Under the pieces are notes generated by a model. That model was not told the DNA's origin. It saw nothing but the letters and a program-made list of their open reading frames with translations, and ran no database searches. Shown piece after piece: positions 1 through 9,049 of a stretch of DNA of 64,000 bases (within the stretch, counting starts at the first letter, position 1; every line of letters starts with the position of its first letter). This DNA comes from Saprospiraceae bacterium. GTDB taxonomy: Bacteria; Bacteroidota; Bacteroidia; Chitinophagales; Saprospiraceae. The position numbers and the translations under genes are program-made. Location of the stretch: assembly GCA_016712145.1 (NCBI GenBank), contig JADJRO010000001.1, positions 1,240,001-1,304,000 on the forward strand, in the 5' to 3' direction.

Positions 1-2119
1 AAAAATTAATATTAGTGGTTCCCTTAACAGATTCATCCATATCTTCCATCTCGAGTATATCTGAAATCCATTTTACATTGCCTACGTCTTCAAGAATGAT
101 ATCCACAAGTGTTTTCGAATGTTCTTTAGTTTGCAAAGTATCCAACTCAAAACTTCCATAAATTTTTACTGCTTTTACTTTATCGTCTGCCTTAAACAAA
201 TGCCACATAATTTCTGTCATTCGCAAAGAATCATCATTGGGTAATGCCTCAAGATATGCGGCAATATGCTGGTTCGCTATAACTTTTTGTTCTATACTTG
301 CTAACTGGCTTTTGTAAATTTCTGTTCTTACCTGAACATGTTTGAAATCCCATAAGCCTTCTTCTCCTTTTCTTACAATATGTGCCCTTAAATATCTTCT
401 CAAAGCGGCAAAATTCAGTACATCCCATTTTTGATTTGAATAATCATTTATTAATATTTCAATGTCGCTTTCGCGCAAACCATTTCTTGCCAATGCGATG
501 TAATTGAAAAATGTATTTACAAATTCTTTTCCAAACCGTTGCCGCGTTTTGTCAAAAAGATACGTATACATACTTTCAATGTCTGCCGGCATATCATGAG
601 CAGTGTTTAGTAAAAGTCTATTTAGTTTTTCTTCTGCGGTTCCTCCATAAGCTTTCATCTCGGCAAAATCATCTTCATCCAACAGCAGAAATTCATCTAC
701 TGCCATATTCAGCCACAAAGGATTGTTGTAAGCAGATACGTCCTTATCGGTTTTCTTGTTCAACAAAATTTCTATTGCTTCCGGATTCAAAGATTTGCGG
801 TACCGTTTGCTAATAGCGGTTATTATTTTTTCGGCATCCACTTTCGTCACTGGTTTCAGTTCTTCACCTTTTATTCCATTCCGTTTAATGAGGTTGGCTG
901 TTTCTTCACCGGGTATTGCAGTAAATATAAACTTTACGTTTTTTGGTAATAACTCCGGAAGCCAGTTCACATATTTTGCATGCGCGGTTCTCTCAAATTG
1001 GTTGAGTGCATCCACCATTACAATTACCCTATGATCGACAGAAGTTCGCGAAAGTAACTCAGCAAAAAGTTTGGTAAGATCATCAAATTTATTTTTGTCT
1101 TGTAATTGTTCACTGATGTCTATTTTTAGTTTCTCTGCAAGTTCCTCTATCCATATCATCAGCATGTTTTCCAGACTGTTGGACCGGAGGCTGATACCGG
1201 CAGCATGGGCAATAATAAAAACATTTTCTTGTTGAAGTTCTTTATGGAGCTTTGCAAAGAGGGCACTTTTACCGCTGCCGGATTCTCCCGTTAAGCAGAT
1301 TCCGATGTTATCATAACCTACAGGAGAATGGGCAAATTCTTTCAGATAATTTATAACATCTTCTCTTCCACTAAAAGCAATGGTTCTTTCTTCAATGAAC
1401 TCTTCCAAGAAAAGCCGCTCTTCTTGTTGCCAGGTTTTAGGGCGGGTATCTTCCAGTTCTTTGGTCTGTGCATCTAATTCTGTCCAGATTTGTTCAAGCA
1501 CCTTCTTTTTAAAATCTTCAATGTCAGTGTAGGTATAAACTCTTTCCTTTCCGACTTTGGCAACAATTTTTGCTTTGTAATCCCTCAATCTGTTTTCTGC
1601 AAAAACTTTGTCCAGCTCGGGATTGTGCATATCAGAAAATTCTTTGGCCTTTTCCGGTGGCATTTTATCATAATCCAATGGCTCTCTGAAATAGAAACGA
1701 CTTCTTAACTTTTGATCCATATTGGATAGTACGCCATATTCAATTTCAAGAGCGGTAATACTTTTATTTTCTATGGTACTCGCAAATCCCTTCTCATTTT
1801 CAGCGGCTTTCATTCTCCCTGCCGGAGGCACCCATCCATAACGGTCACCAATAAGCCCGATTAAAAAAGGTTTACATCGGTCTATTTCATCAAGGCACAC
1901 TTTCAGTACCAGTAATTCTTTTTCTTCCTGCTCTTTTTTATCTGTGGTTTCTACCCCCCAACGAAGGTCTATAGGCTCAAGATGAATATGGCGAGCCCTT
2001 AACCTTTCAGCTAGTTCAGGGAATACAAAATCGCGCAAGGCATCCCGCTCTGCCATCATATCAGTAAATGTGCTTGAGATAAAGATGGGCTGTGCTTTCC
2101 AACTGATGAATTCTGACAT
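1..2119 (-). CDS. DUF4062 and P-loop NTPase (NACHT/STAND-like) protein, 3' end off the window
   Basis: Reading the minus strand from ATG at 2119 gives an open frame of about 706 codons that leaves the left edge, so the C-terminus is missing. Residues 11-100 form a DUF4062 domain (PIFISSTFTDMMAERD, then DLRWGVE and GDRYGWVP). A Walker A motif GESGSGKS lies at residues 278-285 and a Walker B-like strand ending VDALNQ follows. The layout matches STAND ATPases, which in this family usually carry C-terminal repeats as a sensor; those would lie beyond the window. It is a clear paralogue of the gene at 3334-5403 and is the last visible gene of the minus-strand cluster. DUF4062 is uncharacterised and thought to be TIR-like. 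An immune role is inferred from context. Confidence 0.85.
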   Translation of the reverse strand, partial: MSEFISWKAQPIFISSTFTDMMAERDALRDFVFPELAERLRARHIHLEPIDLRWGVETTDKKEQEEKELLVLKVCLDEIDRCKPFLIGLIGDRYGWVPPAGRMKAAENEKGFASTIENKSITALEIEYGVLSNMDQKLRSRFYFREPLDYDKMPPEKAKEFSDMHNPELDKVFAENRLRDYKAKIVAKVGKERVYTYTDIEDFKKKVLEQIWTELDAQTKELEDTRPKTWQQEERLFLEEFIEERTIAFSGREDVINYLKEFAHSPVGYDNIGICLTGESGSGKSALFAKLHKELQQENVFIIAHAAGISLRSNSLENMLMIWIEELAEKLKIDISEQLQDKNKFDDLTKLFAELLSRTSVDHRVIVMVDALNQFERTAHAKYVNWLPELLPKNVKFIFTAIPGEETANLIKRNGIKGEELKPVTKVDAEKIITAISKRYRKSLNPEAIEILLNKKTDKDVSAYNNPLWLNMAVDEFLLLDEDDFAEMKAYGGTAEEKLNRLLLNTAHDMPADIESMYTYLFDKTRQRFGKEFVNTFFNYIALARNGLRESDIEILINDYSNQKWDVLNFAALRRYLRAHIVRKGEEGLWDFKHVQVRTEIYKSQLASIEQKVIANQHIAAYLEALPNDDSLRMTEIMWHLFKADDKVKAVKIYGSFELDTLQTKEHSKTLVDIILEDVGNVKWISDILEMEDMDESVKGTTNINF

Positions 2120-2267
2120 ATTTTTCTCGCTTTGAATTGAAATATTTACTTAAATAAAAATTATCTCTGTAGTATCAAAAATACATTTAGTTTTTTAACT
2201 TTAAGCTCGATTCTACACAATATCCATTATAGGATTAGTTGGATATGAAAACATTAACCAGTTGATA

Positions 2268-3347
2268 TTAAATTGTAATTTCTGGTGCTATATCCTTAAC
2301 TAAATTAATTATTTCGCTATCGCTTAAACCATCGCTGTGCAATGCATAAGTAAAATTATCAAGTACCCCCTCCAAATTAGTATGTGAATATCCATTTGCT
2401 CGACTAAATTTAACTAATATTTCAAAACTAGACCTGAACATTGGAATCGATTGTTTAATTCGATCTGTATTAAAATATAACAATGCTATATTATTTAAGG
2501 ATAAAGCAATATCAGGGTTGTCATTTTTTAAATAACTTCTTTTGATTTCAAGTGATTTTAAAAACAAAGGCTCAGCCTCTTGGTATCGATTTTCCTCAAG
2601 ATACAAATGAGCCAAATTATTTAAGCTAGCAGTAACTTCTAATTTATTATTGTTATACTTTGTTTCAAATATATTTAATGCTTGTTTAAAAAAGGACTCA
2701 GCTTTACTAATTTCACCAATTTTTTGATATAAGGCACCAAGATTGTTTGAATAATAAGCTAATTTTTCATGAAAAACGCCAAAATTATTTTCTGTAATAC
2801 TAATTGCTCTTATTAACAATTCTTTTGCTTCATTTACTCTATTTGTTTGTTGATAAATATGAGATAAATTATTCAGCACTGTTATTAAATTAGGATGATC
2901 AAGATCAAATATATTTTCTAAAATCGAAACAATCCTAGTACATATTTCTTCAGCTTCAACCAATTCATTTTTTTCAATAAAAATTAATGCTAGGTTATTT
3001 AAACAATTTGTTAGCTCAAAATGATATTTACCATAATGATTCTCAAGAATCAAAAGTGCTTGATATGAAAGATTCAACGCTTCATTTGGTTTGAATTTAG
3101 ATAAGCATTGAGATAATGAATTTAAAGCCTGTCCAACACGAAAATCATTTTTTCCAAAATTTTCTATTATAATATTTATACTTTTTCTTAGAAAATACTC
3201 TCCTTCTTCATACCTGTTTAATTTAAACAATGACAATCCATAATTATGAATTGAAGTTCCAAGCTCTCGACTGGCGCTATACTCGTTTTTTTCTACTATT
3301 TCAATTACTTTATAAAGTATTAATTCAGAATATTTAAAATCTGTCAA
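2268..3347 (-). CDS. Kinesin-light-chain-type TPR protein, probably the C-terminal part of the preceding STAND ATPase
   Basis: The 359 residues are almost entirely tetratricopeptide repeats of about 42 residues with the LNNLA.LY...RY.EAE signature of kinesin light chains and of NPHP3/NLR-like STAND proteins. The only available start is TTG at 3347, inside the end of the ATPase gene, with no ATG and no clear ribosome site, and two stop codons lie just upstream in this frame. The frame differs from the ATPase frame by one base, and an A6 run (3355-3360 on the plus strand) lies at the crossover. Removing one base there would give one protein of about 1,050 residues with the order DUF4062, NTPase, TPR. 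The TPRs would then be the ligand-sensing region. Independent translation is possible but less likely. Confidence 0.7.
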   Translation of the reverse strand: MTDFKYSELILYKVIEIVEKNEYSASRELGTSIHNYGLSLFKLNRYEEGEYFLRKSINIIIENFGKNDFRVGQALNSLSQCLSKFKPNEALNLSYQALLILENHYGKYHFELTNCLNNLALIFIEKNELVEAEEICTRIVSILENIFDLDHPNLITVLNNLSHIYQQTNRVNEAKELLIRAISITENNFGVFHEKLAYYSNNLGALYQKIGEISKAESFFKQALNIFETKYNNNKLEVTASLNNLAHLYLEENRYQEAEPLFLKSLEIKRSYLKNDNPDIALSLNNIALLYFNTDRIKQSIPMFRSSFEILVKFSRANGYSHTNLEGVLDNFTYALHSDGLSDSEIINLVKDIAPEITI

Positions 3348-5403
3348 ATCTGTTAAAAAATATACTTATTATATTTCCTACAAATATTTTGTCATTAATT
3401 TTGGTTTCAGGATTTGATATATATTCATTAAATAATTTTAGGTATGTAGGTCGAATGCTTCCATCGTCTAAAAGCATCCAAAGCGATATAAGTTCTTTTA
3501 TATTATTTTTAATGTAAATAAATACAAATCTGTCAAGATTTAATAAACAGCTTTTCACTCTCTCAAACGACTCCGTCTCCTTCAACAACCAAGGCAATTC
3601 ATCACAACTCCTCTCTGTAATCGGAATTCTTTCAAAGTAATCTGCTAAATGCAATCGAAAGTCATCTTGCTTGTCTTGATTATATACAAATTTTTCCTCA
3701 ACAGCATTTTTTAAAAAATCATGCGAAAAATTTAGAATGCCATTTTTATCAATTAAGAACTCAGCAAGAGCAGATCTTAATGGGTTCCAAATAGCATGTG
3801 GAAGCTGTGGATGATCATCCGACTTTAATAATTCCAATAATTCTTGTTCTGACAATCCTCTTCGTGCAGACCAAATTAATCCTAAGGTTTCTTCAACCAA
3901 ATTTGGTCTGTCTTTGTCATAGTCTTTTTGATACCTGTCCAGAATGCGATCCAATAAATTGGAAATACTTTCTGCATCCAGATAAAACCGAATCCGTTCT
4001 TCCAGTTTTTCATGTGTACCAGTGATTCGCAATTCATCAAGTAGGATTTTTACAAATAATGGATTCTCCGCTCGAGATGATGAACAAATCAAATTCAGAT
4101 ATTTCTCATCCAGTTTTTTTGAAAACCTTTTCAAGTAATCAACAACCATTTGTTGCCTTTCACTCACTCCCAATACGCTTACCTCAAAAGACTTCCAGTT
4201 TCTCTTGTCAAGGATTTCCAGCATGCTATCTTTAGTGGTAGAAAGAATTAGTCGTAAAGAACCAAAAAAAGGATAATCAGGCAACCAACCCAGAATGTGA
4301 GCATTATCCTTATCTTCTAACTGGTTAAGCGCATCAATTACAAGTATAGCGTTCACATTATTTTGCTCAGCTTTAATTCGCAGTCTAACCAACCAGGAAC
4401 CAAAGTCCCTTAAGATTTCATCGTGCGATTTAGGCAATTCACTTGGATCGTCAGTCCAGCGTTTAATTTCAGACATTAACCGATTCATGAGGGCCCAATG
4501 ATCTCCACTTTTTGTTGTACCTCCAATGTAATGTTGAAAGATAAAATCGTCTCCATGCGCTTCTTTCCAATGCTTCGTCCAATTTGCCAACAATGCTGAC
4601 TTTCCTATTCCGGATTCTCCTGTAATTACTAATGGTGTTCCTTCTTCGGTTACATGTTTATCAAGCCGATCAAAATAAGATTGTCTTCCAATATATGTCT
4701 TGCGTCTGCTTTCAGCAAAAGCTTCATGTTCTAAAGACTCTCTGGTCAATGAATCTGGTACCAGTTCTAATGGATATGCTTTTTCAATTGCAAGTTTTAA
4801 ATCTTCCAATATATCCAGAGCAAGTTGCTTGGGATTACTATAATTTTCCTTTAGTAGAATACTGTGTTGCCTACAACAACTTTTTATTTTTTCCTTTAAT
4901 GCTTTTTGCTTATTTTCAGCTTCTTCATTTTCAGAAATAAATTCTTGTCCTTTTCCTTTAATATAATTTGGATCCCTGAAATAGAAAAATGCACGACCAG
5001 TTAAATTAGGATTGTTTAACACACCATGCATTATTTCCAATTCTGTAACACTCCGATCCTTTAAATCCCTTAACCAGGATTGCTCTTCCAAAATGTCAGG
5101 ATTATAAACTTCTTTATCCGGAATCCATCCATATCGCTCTCCCAGTAACCCAATAAAAAAAGGTCTGCATTCATGGATCTCATTCAAACATAATTTCAAT
5201 GTTTCGTTTCTTTTGTCTTGTTCTTCAGAAATCCCCCAGCGAAGGTCAACCTCTATCAATTCCAAATATCTTTCTTTACAAAATCGCCTTAACTCTGGCC
5301 AACAATGGGACATCAACTCATCGCGTTCAGCAACCATATCTTTAAACGTGGAAGAGACGAAAATACGAATGCTCCTTTTGGACTCTTGCTTAGATAAAAT
5401 CAC
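3334..5403 (-). CDS. DUF4062 and P-loop NTPase (NACHT/STAND-like) protein
   Basis: This is a 689-residue protein with a GTG start at 5403; an in-frame TAG lies a few codons upstream. DUF4062 occupies about residues 11-100 (RIFVSSTFKDMVAERDEL, VDLRWGIS, GERYGWIP). The NTPase has Walker A GESGIGKS at 262-269 and Walker B LVIDALNQ at 354-361, followed by helical winged-helix-like material. The protein stops abruptly after FFNRFDRF, 14 bases into the TPR frame. In related proteins TPRs follow directly, so the C-terminus here looks artificially cut. It sits 72 bases downstream of the TIR gene on the same strand, suggesting co-transcription. The domain calls are firm; a defence role is an inference. 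Confidence 0.85.
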   Translation of the reverse strand: MILSKQESKRSIRIFVSSTFKDMVAERDELMSHCWPELRRFCKERYLELIEVDLRWGISEEQDKRNETLKLCLNEIHECRPFFIGLLGERYGWIPDKEVYNPDILEEQSWLRDLKDRSVTELEIMHGVLNNPNLTGRAFFYFRDPNYIKGKGQEFISENEEAENKQKALKEKIKSCCRQHSILLKENYSNPKQLALDILEDLKLAIEKAYPLELVPDSLTRESLEHEAFAESRRKTYIGRQSYFDRLDKHVTEEGTPLVITGESGIGKSALLANWTKHWKEAHGDDFIFQHYIGGTTKSGDHWALMNRLMSEIKRWTDDPSELPKSHDEILRDFGSWLVRLRIKAEQNNVNAILVIDALNQLEDKDNAHILGWLPDYPFFGSLRLILSTTKDSMLEILDKRNWKSFEVSVLGVSERQQMVVDYLKRFSKKLDEKYLNLICSSSRAENPLFVKILLDELRITGTHEKLEERIRFYLDAESISNLLDRILDRYQKDYDKDRPNLVEETLGLIWSARRGLSEQELLELLKSDDHPQLPHAIWNPLRSALAEFLIDKNGILNFSHDFLKNAVEEKFVYNQDKQDDFRLHLADYFERIPITERSCDELPWLLKETESFERVKSCLLNLDRFVFIYIKNNIKELISLWMLLDDGSIRPTYLKLFNEYISNPETKINDKIFVGNIISIFFNRFDRF

Positions 5404-5475
5404 CTTGATTTCAGATTTAAAGAACTAATGATTAAATAGTTGGACCATCTAATTATAATTGTATGAAGCATTGAT

Positions 5476-6525
5476 TCACTCCATTAGCAAACCTTTCAAA
5501 TATTCCACTGCCCTATCTCTTGAATTCTCCTCAGTCCATTTCAATTCTTTAAGCAAATCTGCCAATTCATCTTCAAATTCATCGATGCGCTTGGAGATTT
5601 CAGATGCATTGCGTGTAAAAAATGTATGGGTGAAACCATCTCCATGCCGATAAGATACAGACTCAGCTAAAAACCAATCACCTACCATAGTCAGGGAGGC
5701 AATTTCTGTTTGCAAATTTTGGATTGCTATTACTACTTTGTTTTCTGGCATCAATTCCAGAAACTCAATTAAATTACTAATTCTGGTATTTTTTGCAAGG
5801 GAACTCCGACCTAAATTTGAATAGTAAGGGTTGATTATTAACCTACATCCTTCTTCGATAGCATGATTATATAAGGCAACCCGTTCAGCCCGTTGCAATT
5901 TCTTATGAAGCTGTCCTCTTGTTTCCGGAGCATATCTATTTGTCCAGTCAGCATGAGCTATTGGCTTATCAGGTATGTGAAAAGAACTCAATCCTCCTTT
6001 CTGTCGAATGGCACTAAATGGATTTAACTGACATGATTCACTCACTTTACTTACATTATCAGCATACTCCTGCATCATCTTTGCACGATCTTCTACATGA
6101 TTTGCTTTGAGGTATAAAGCTGGTAATGCTTCACTTCTTAATAACGATTTGAATTTATCAATATGTAACTCATTTTTTAATTGTTCTAAATCACTACTCA
6201 ATTTATTAGTTTGAAGTTGCTGCAACATTCCACTTTCAATAATTTCCTCTGTAGTAACCGGAAAAATAGGAATATGCAATCCAATAGCATATCCGATTTC
6301 CTGATGAACCCAACCTCTTGAAAAAGCAGATTCTGTCAAGACTGGCATAAACACATGAGCATGCTCAATAAAGCGTTTGATCTCTTCTCCAAAAGGAAGC
6401 CCCGTGGATAAATTTTTAGACCACAAGGCGATCATTCCAGCATCTTTAATAATTCTTGCCAACTTATCCACAAGTTCCTGATCCCTGTGTGAATAGCTTA
6501 TAAAGACTCTTATTGGTCTTTCCAT
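5476..6525 (-). CDS. TIR-domain protein with an unrecognised C-terminal domain
   Basis: Residues 1 to about 130 form a TIR domain: RVFISYSHRDQELVDKL gives the first strand and helix, LWSKNLSTGLPF the BB-loop region, and GWVHQEIGYAIG carries the Glu (E76) that is catalytic in NAD-cleaving TIRs. Residues from about 170 to 349 are not a family I recognise; they contain INPYYSNLGRS and a C-terminal acidic amphipathic helix. Bacterial TIR proteins with such a Glu often act as NADase effectors in anti-phage systems or make cyclic ADP-ribose signals. The gene lies between the membrane/TPR pair and the DUF4062 ATPase on the same strand. Effector function is inferred; the substrate is unknown. Confidence 0.82.
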   Translation of the reverse strand: MERPIRVFISYSHRDQELVDKLARIIKDAGMIALWSKNLSTGLPFGEEIKRFIEHAHVFMPVLTESAFSRGWVHQEIGYAIGLHIPIFPVTTEEIIESGMLQQLQTNKLSSDLEQLKNELHIDKFKSLLRSEALPALYLKANHVEDRAKMMQEYADNVSKVSESCQLNPFSAIRQKGGLSSFHIPDKPIAHADWTNRYAPETRGQLHKKLQRAERVALYNHAIEEGCRLIINPYYSNLGRSSLAKNTRISNLIEFLELMPENKVVIAIQNLQTEIASLTMVGDWFLAESVSYRHGDGFTHTFFTRNASEISKRIDEFEDELADLLKELKWTEENSRDRAVEYLKGLLME

Positions 6526-6636
6526 GTCAATATTTATTTAAATTACTGGAGGTAAATATAAAAAATAATGAACTAAAAAACTTGGTATCTTTTAGATGCG
6601 GTTTATTAATACAATCAATACCCCTTCATGGAGTCC

Positions 6637-7203
6637 TCAAGTAATAATTTGATCTTCTCTAATAATATTCCTCCAAATAATAAGCACCCAAGTCGTCACA
6701 ATAGAAAGAAGTGGAAATACTACATAATATGGAATTGGTTCAAACAAATATCCCTTGAGTAAAAAAATCAAAGTACCAAAAATCAGAATCCACAAGCAAT
6801 AGTTTTGAATTCTACTCCTTTTGGATAACACCCTTAAAGGCTTCCAGTCTTGAGCATATTGCACTCGCACATATTTATAACAAGCCAAGATCCAAAATGT
6901 ACAAAAAGCATTTGGCATCACATAATATCGCTCAAAACGACTTGGATCCGGCATAAACTGCATAAGGATCACAAAGAAAAAATGGGTACTAAGATATATT
7001 CGTAGAAAGTTGGAGAGTATTTTTTTCTTTTGCTCTGGTATGTGAATGCCCCAGGAACTGAATTTACTCACAACCAAGTTAACATAAATTGGAAAAAACT
7101 TAAAAATAAAATAACTTATCATACCCAATCCCGTAAAAAATATCATGCCTTTAAGCATTTCCCATAAAATACCTTTTGCATTGTACACAAAAACAAATAT
7201 CAT
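6637..7203 (-). CDS. Small polytopic membrane protein, unknown function
   Basis: The 188-residue protein has about five hydrophobic segments, for example GMIFFTGLGMISYFIF near the N-terminus, FFVILMQF in the middle, and the last one YVVFPLLSIVTTWVLII close to the C-terminus. No known domain was recognised. Its ATG overlaps the stop of the upstream TPR gene by four bases (ATGA), which implies translational coupling and joint function. It precedes the TIR gene by 111 bases. A membrane partner next to a TPR protein and a TIR protein would fit an abortive-infection arrangement, but nothing in the protein itself shows this. Confidence 0.6.
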   Translation of the reverse strand: MIFVFVYNAKGILWEMLKGMIFFTGLGMISYFIFKFFPIYVNLVVSKFSSWGIHIPEQKKKILSNFLRIYLSTHFFFVILMQFMPDPSRFERYYVMPNAFCTFWILACYKYVRVQYAQDWKPLRVLSKRSRIQNYCLWILIFGTLIFLLKGYLFEPIPYYVVFPLLSIVTTWVLIIWRNIIREDQIIT

Positions 7204-8885
7204 GATTGACTTAATTCATTTCTTCTTTCGGAAATATAATCCAATAATTCCTTATTTTGAGTGATGGCAGCCAATTTATCCAGAATAATTTGTTCCTTTA
7301 AGGGGTCAAGTTTTGATTTTCTATTCTTGAAAATAACCGAGAGACACACTAATGCATATACCCATGATGGGATCACTTTTAGTGTACGGTTTAAGTATCG
7401 AATTGCCTCATTAAATCGATCTGACTTTAAATAAGATAAACCAAAAAGCGTATTCATCTTAGCGAAAAGTCTGATATCCCCTAAAAACATATTTGGATAC
7501 AAAGACAAAGCCAGTTCAAGATATTTTTGACAAAAATCCAAGTTACCCATTTTAAATAAAATTTTCGCCCTATGAAAATAATTGAGAATTGTTAACCTCA
7601 CTGAATCCTCAGGATCAAGCAGATTGTTTTCGCAATATTTTAACTTATATTCAAGTGACTTCTGTTCATTTTGGTCTTCACTCTCCAATTTAGACAAGCG
7701 CTGATACAAAGAAGCTATAAATTTATAATCTGGAAATAATTTATTTCCAGATTGCTCAATTGCCAGAAGGAAATATGTTTTTGCATGATCTCTTCCGTTC
7801 AGAGCCAGTTCAATAAGAGCAAGTTTTTCATAAACCCTTGCTATACTAAAATCAGATCCGCTTCTATTTGACTGGATACTTTCCAAACATTGCAATAGCC
7901 ATATTCTTGTAGATTTATAATTGTTTAATTCATACTCAATTTCTGCCAAACTAAACAAAATAACAGATAATGGCAAAGCACTTTTAATAAGTTCAGAATT
8001 ATTTAATTCATTCGCTTTCAAAAAATACTTTTTTGCCAATTGCAAGTTTCCCAGTTGTTGCTCTGTTTGACCATATTCATAAACTAAATTTGTAAGATAA
8101 TAAGTTGGAACCGATTGCGAAGAAGAAAATATCTTTTCAACTTTCTCTAATATTACTTTTGCTTCTTCGGGCTGATAAATAAGCCGCTTAAGCATTGCAA
8201 GCTTTAATAAAGCTCTGATTTTATTTTCAAAATCAGTTGCTATGTGTTTATCAATTAATTCAAGTATTCTATTTACTATATTAATGGCTTGCTGATATTC
8301 ATCTTGCTTTTCAAATTCATTGATCAATTCATAGTATTCCGAAAACAAGGGCGATAATGAATATTTTGAAATAATAAGATTCCGATCATTCAAATGATAA
8401 TTCATTTTTGAATACAACAGACAAAATTCCTTATTCCTTTCTAAATCCTCATATCTAACAGATTTTCCTTGAATCATAGTTTCGAACCCTTTAAAATACG
8501 TGTCAAAATGAAATAAAGAGTTGGTGCATTTCTCAATATAACATAGACTACCAAAACATTTCAATGTATTTACAGAAATAGATTCTTTCCTTTCCGCAAT
8601 GTGACAATCTATTGCAAGAAAAAAGTTATTTTTAGCTTTTTCCCACTGTTCTGTAATTATAAAATACTTACCAAGTGTTCTGTACAGTTCTCCCAAACGA
8701 AGTGAATCGATATCAAGACCTTTCTTAGTCCATGCTATTGCCTTTTCCTGAAGACCAATGGCCTCCATCACATTGTTATTCTCATATTCAAGTAAGGAGA
8801 GGTGCTTGTAGATCCTGGCCAGCTTTTTATTTGAGTCAACTTTTAAAGGTAGGCGCTTTGGTTCAGATAGGCTTTCTGGCAACAT
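7200..8885 (-). CDS. TPR-repeat protein, first gene of the minus-strand cluster
   Basis: The protein is all-helical and built of degenerate tetratricopeptide repeats, such as ARIYKHLSLLEYENNNVMEA near the start and AKMNTLFGLSYLKSDRFNEA near the end. I place the start at ATG 8885, giving about 561 residues (MLPESLSEPK); the frame can be extended six codons to a TTG at 8903. No enzyme motif or signal peptide is visible. It overlaps the following membrane-protein gene by four bases. TPRs normally mediate protein binding, so it may be a sensor or scaffold for the cluster. A 145-base gap separates it from the TonB-dependent receptor gene upstream. Confidence 0.65.
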   Translation of the reverse strand: MLPESLSEPKRLPLKVDSNKKLARIYKHLSLLEYENNNVMEAIGLQEKAIAWTKKGLDIDSLRLGELYRTLGKYFIITEQWEKAKNNFFLAIDCHIAERKESISVNTLKCFGSLCYIEKCTNSLFHFDTYFKGFETMIQGKSVRYEDLERNKEFCLLYSKMNYHLNDRNLIISKYSLSPLFSEYYELINEFEKQDEYQQAINIVNRILELIDKHIATDFENKIRALLKLAMLKRLIYQPEEAKVILEKVEKIFSSSQSVPTYYLTNLVYEYGQTEQQLGNLQLAKKYFLKANELNNSELIKSALPLSVILFSLAEIEYELNNYKSTRIWLLQCLESIQSNRSGSDFSIARVYEKLALIELALNGRDHAKTYFLLAIEQSGNKLFPDYKFIASLYQRLSKLESEDQNEQKSLEYKLKYCENNLLDPEDSVRLTILNYFHRAKILFKMGNLDFCQKYLELALSLYPNMFLGDIRLFAKMNTLFGLSYLKSDRFNEAIRYLNRTLKVIPSWVYALVCLSVIFKNRKSKLDPLKEQIILDKLAAITQNKELLDYISERRNELSQS

Positions 8886-9049
8886 TGTAACTGGATCAAT
8901 CAATATTTAATGTTTGTGATCAAACAAAATTAAAGTGAACAATCTTTAATTTTTAACTATTGACACAATTAATTATAAAATATTTTAATGTATCCATTTT
9001 CAAACTAATTCAATTTATTACAAATTCAATTAAAGTTTTTTACCCACTA

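Noticed and set aside
3347..3361. Programmed ribosomal -1 frameshift at the ATPase/TPR overlap
   Set aside because: The TPR frame is reached by a +1 shift, and the T6 run is not in the X XXY YYZ phase required for classical -1 slippage.
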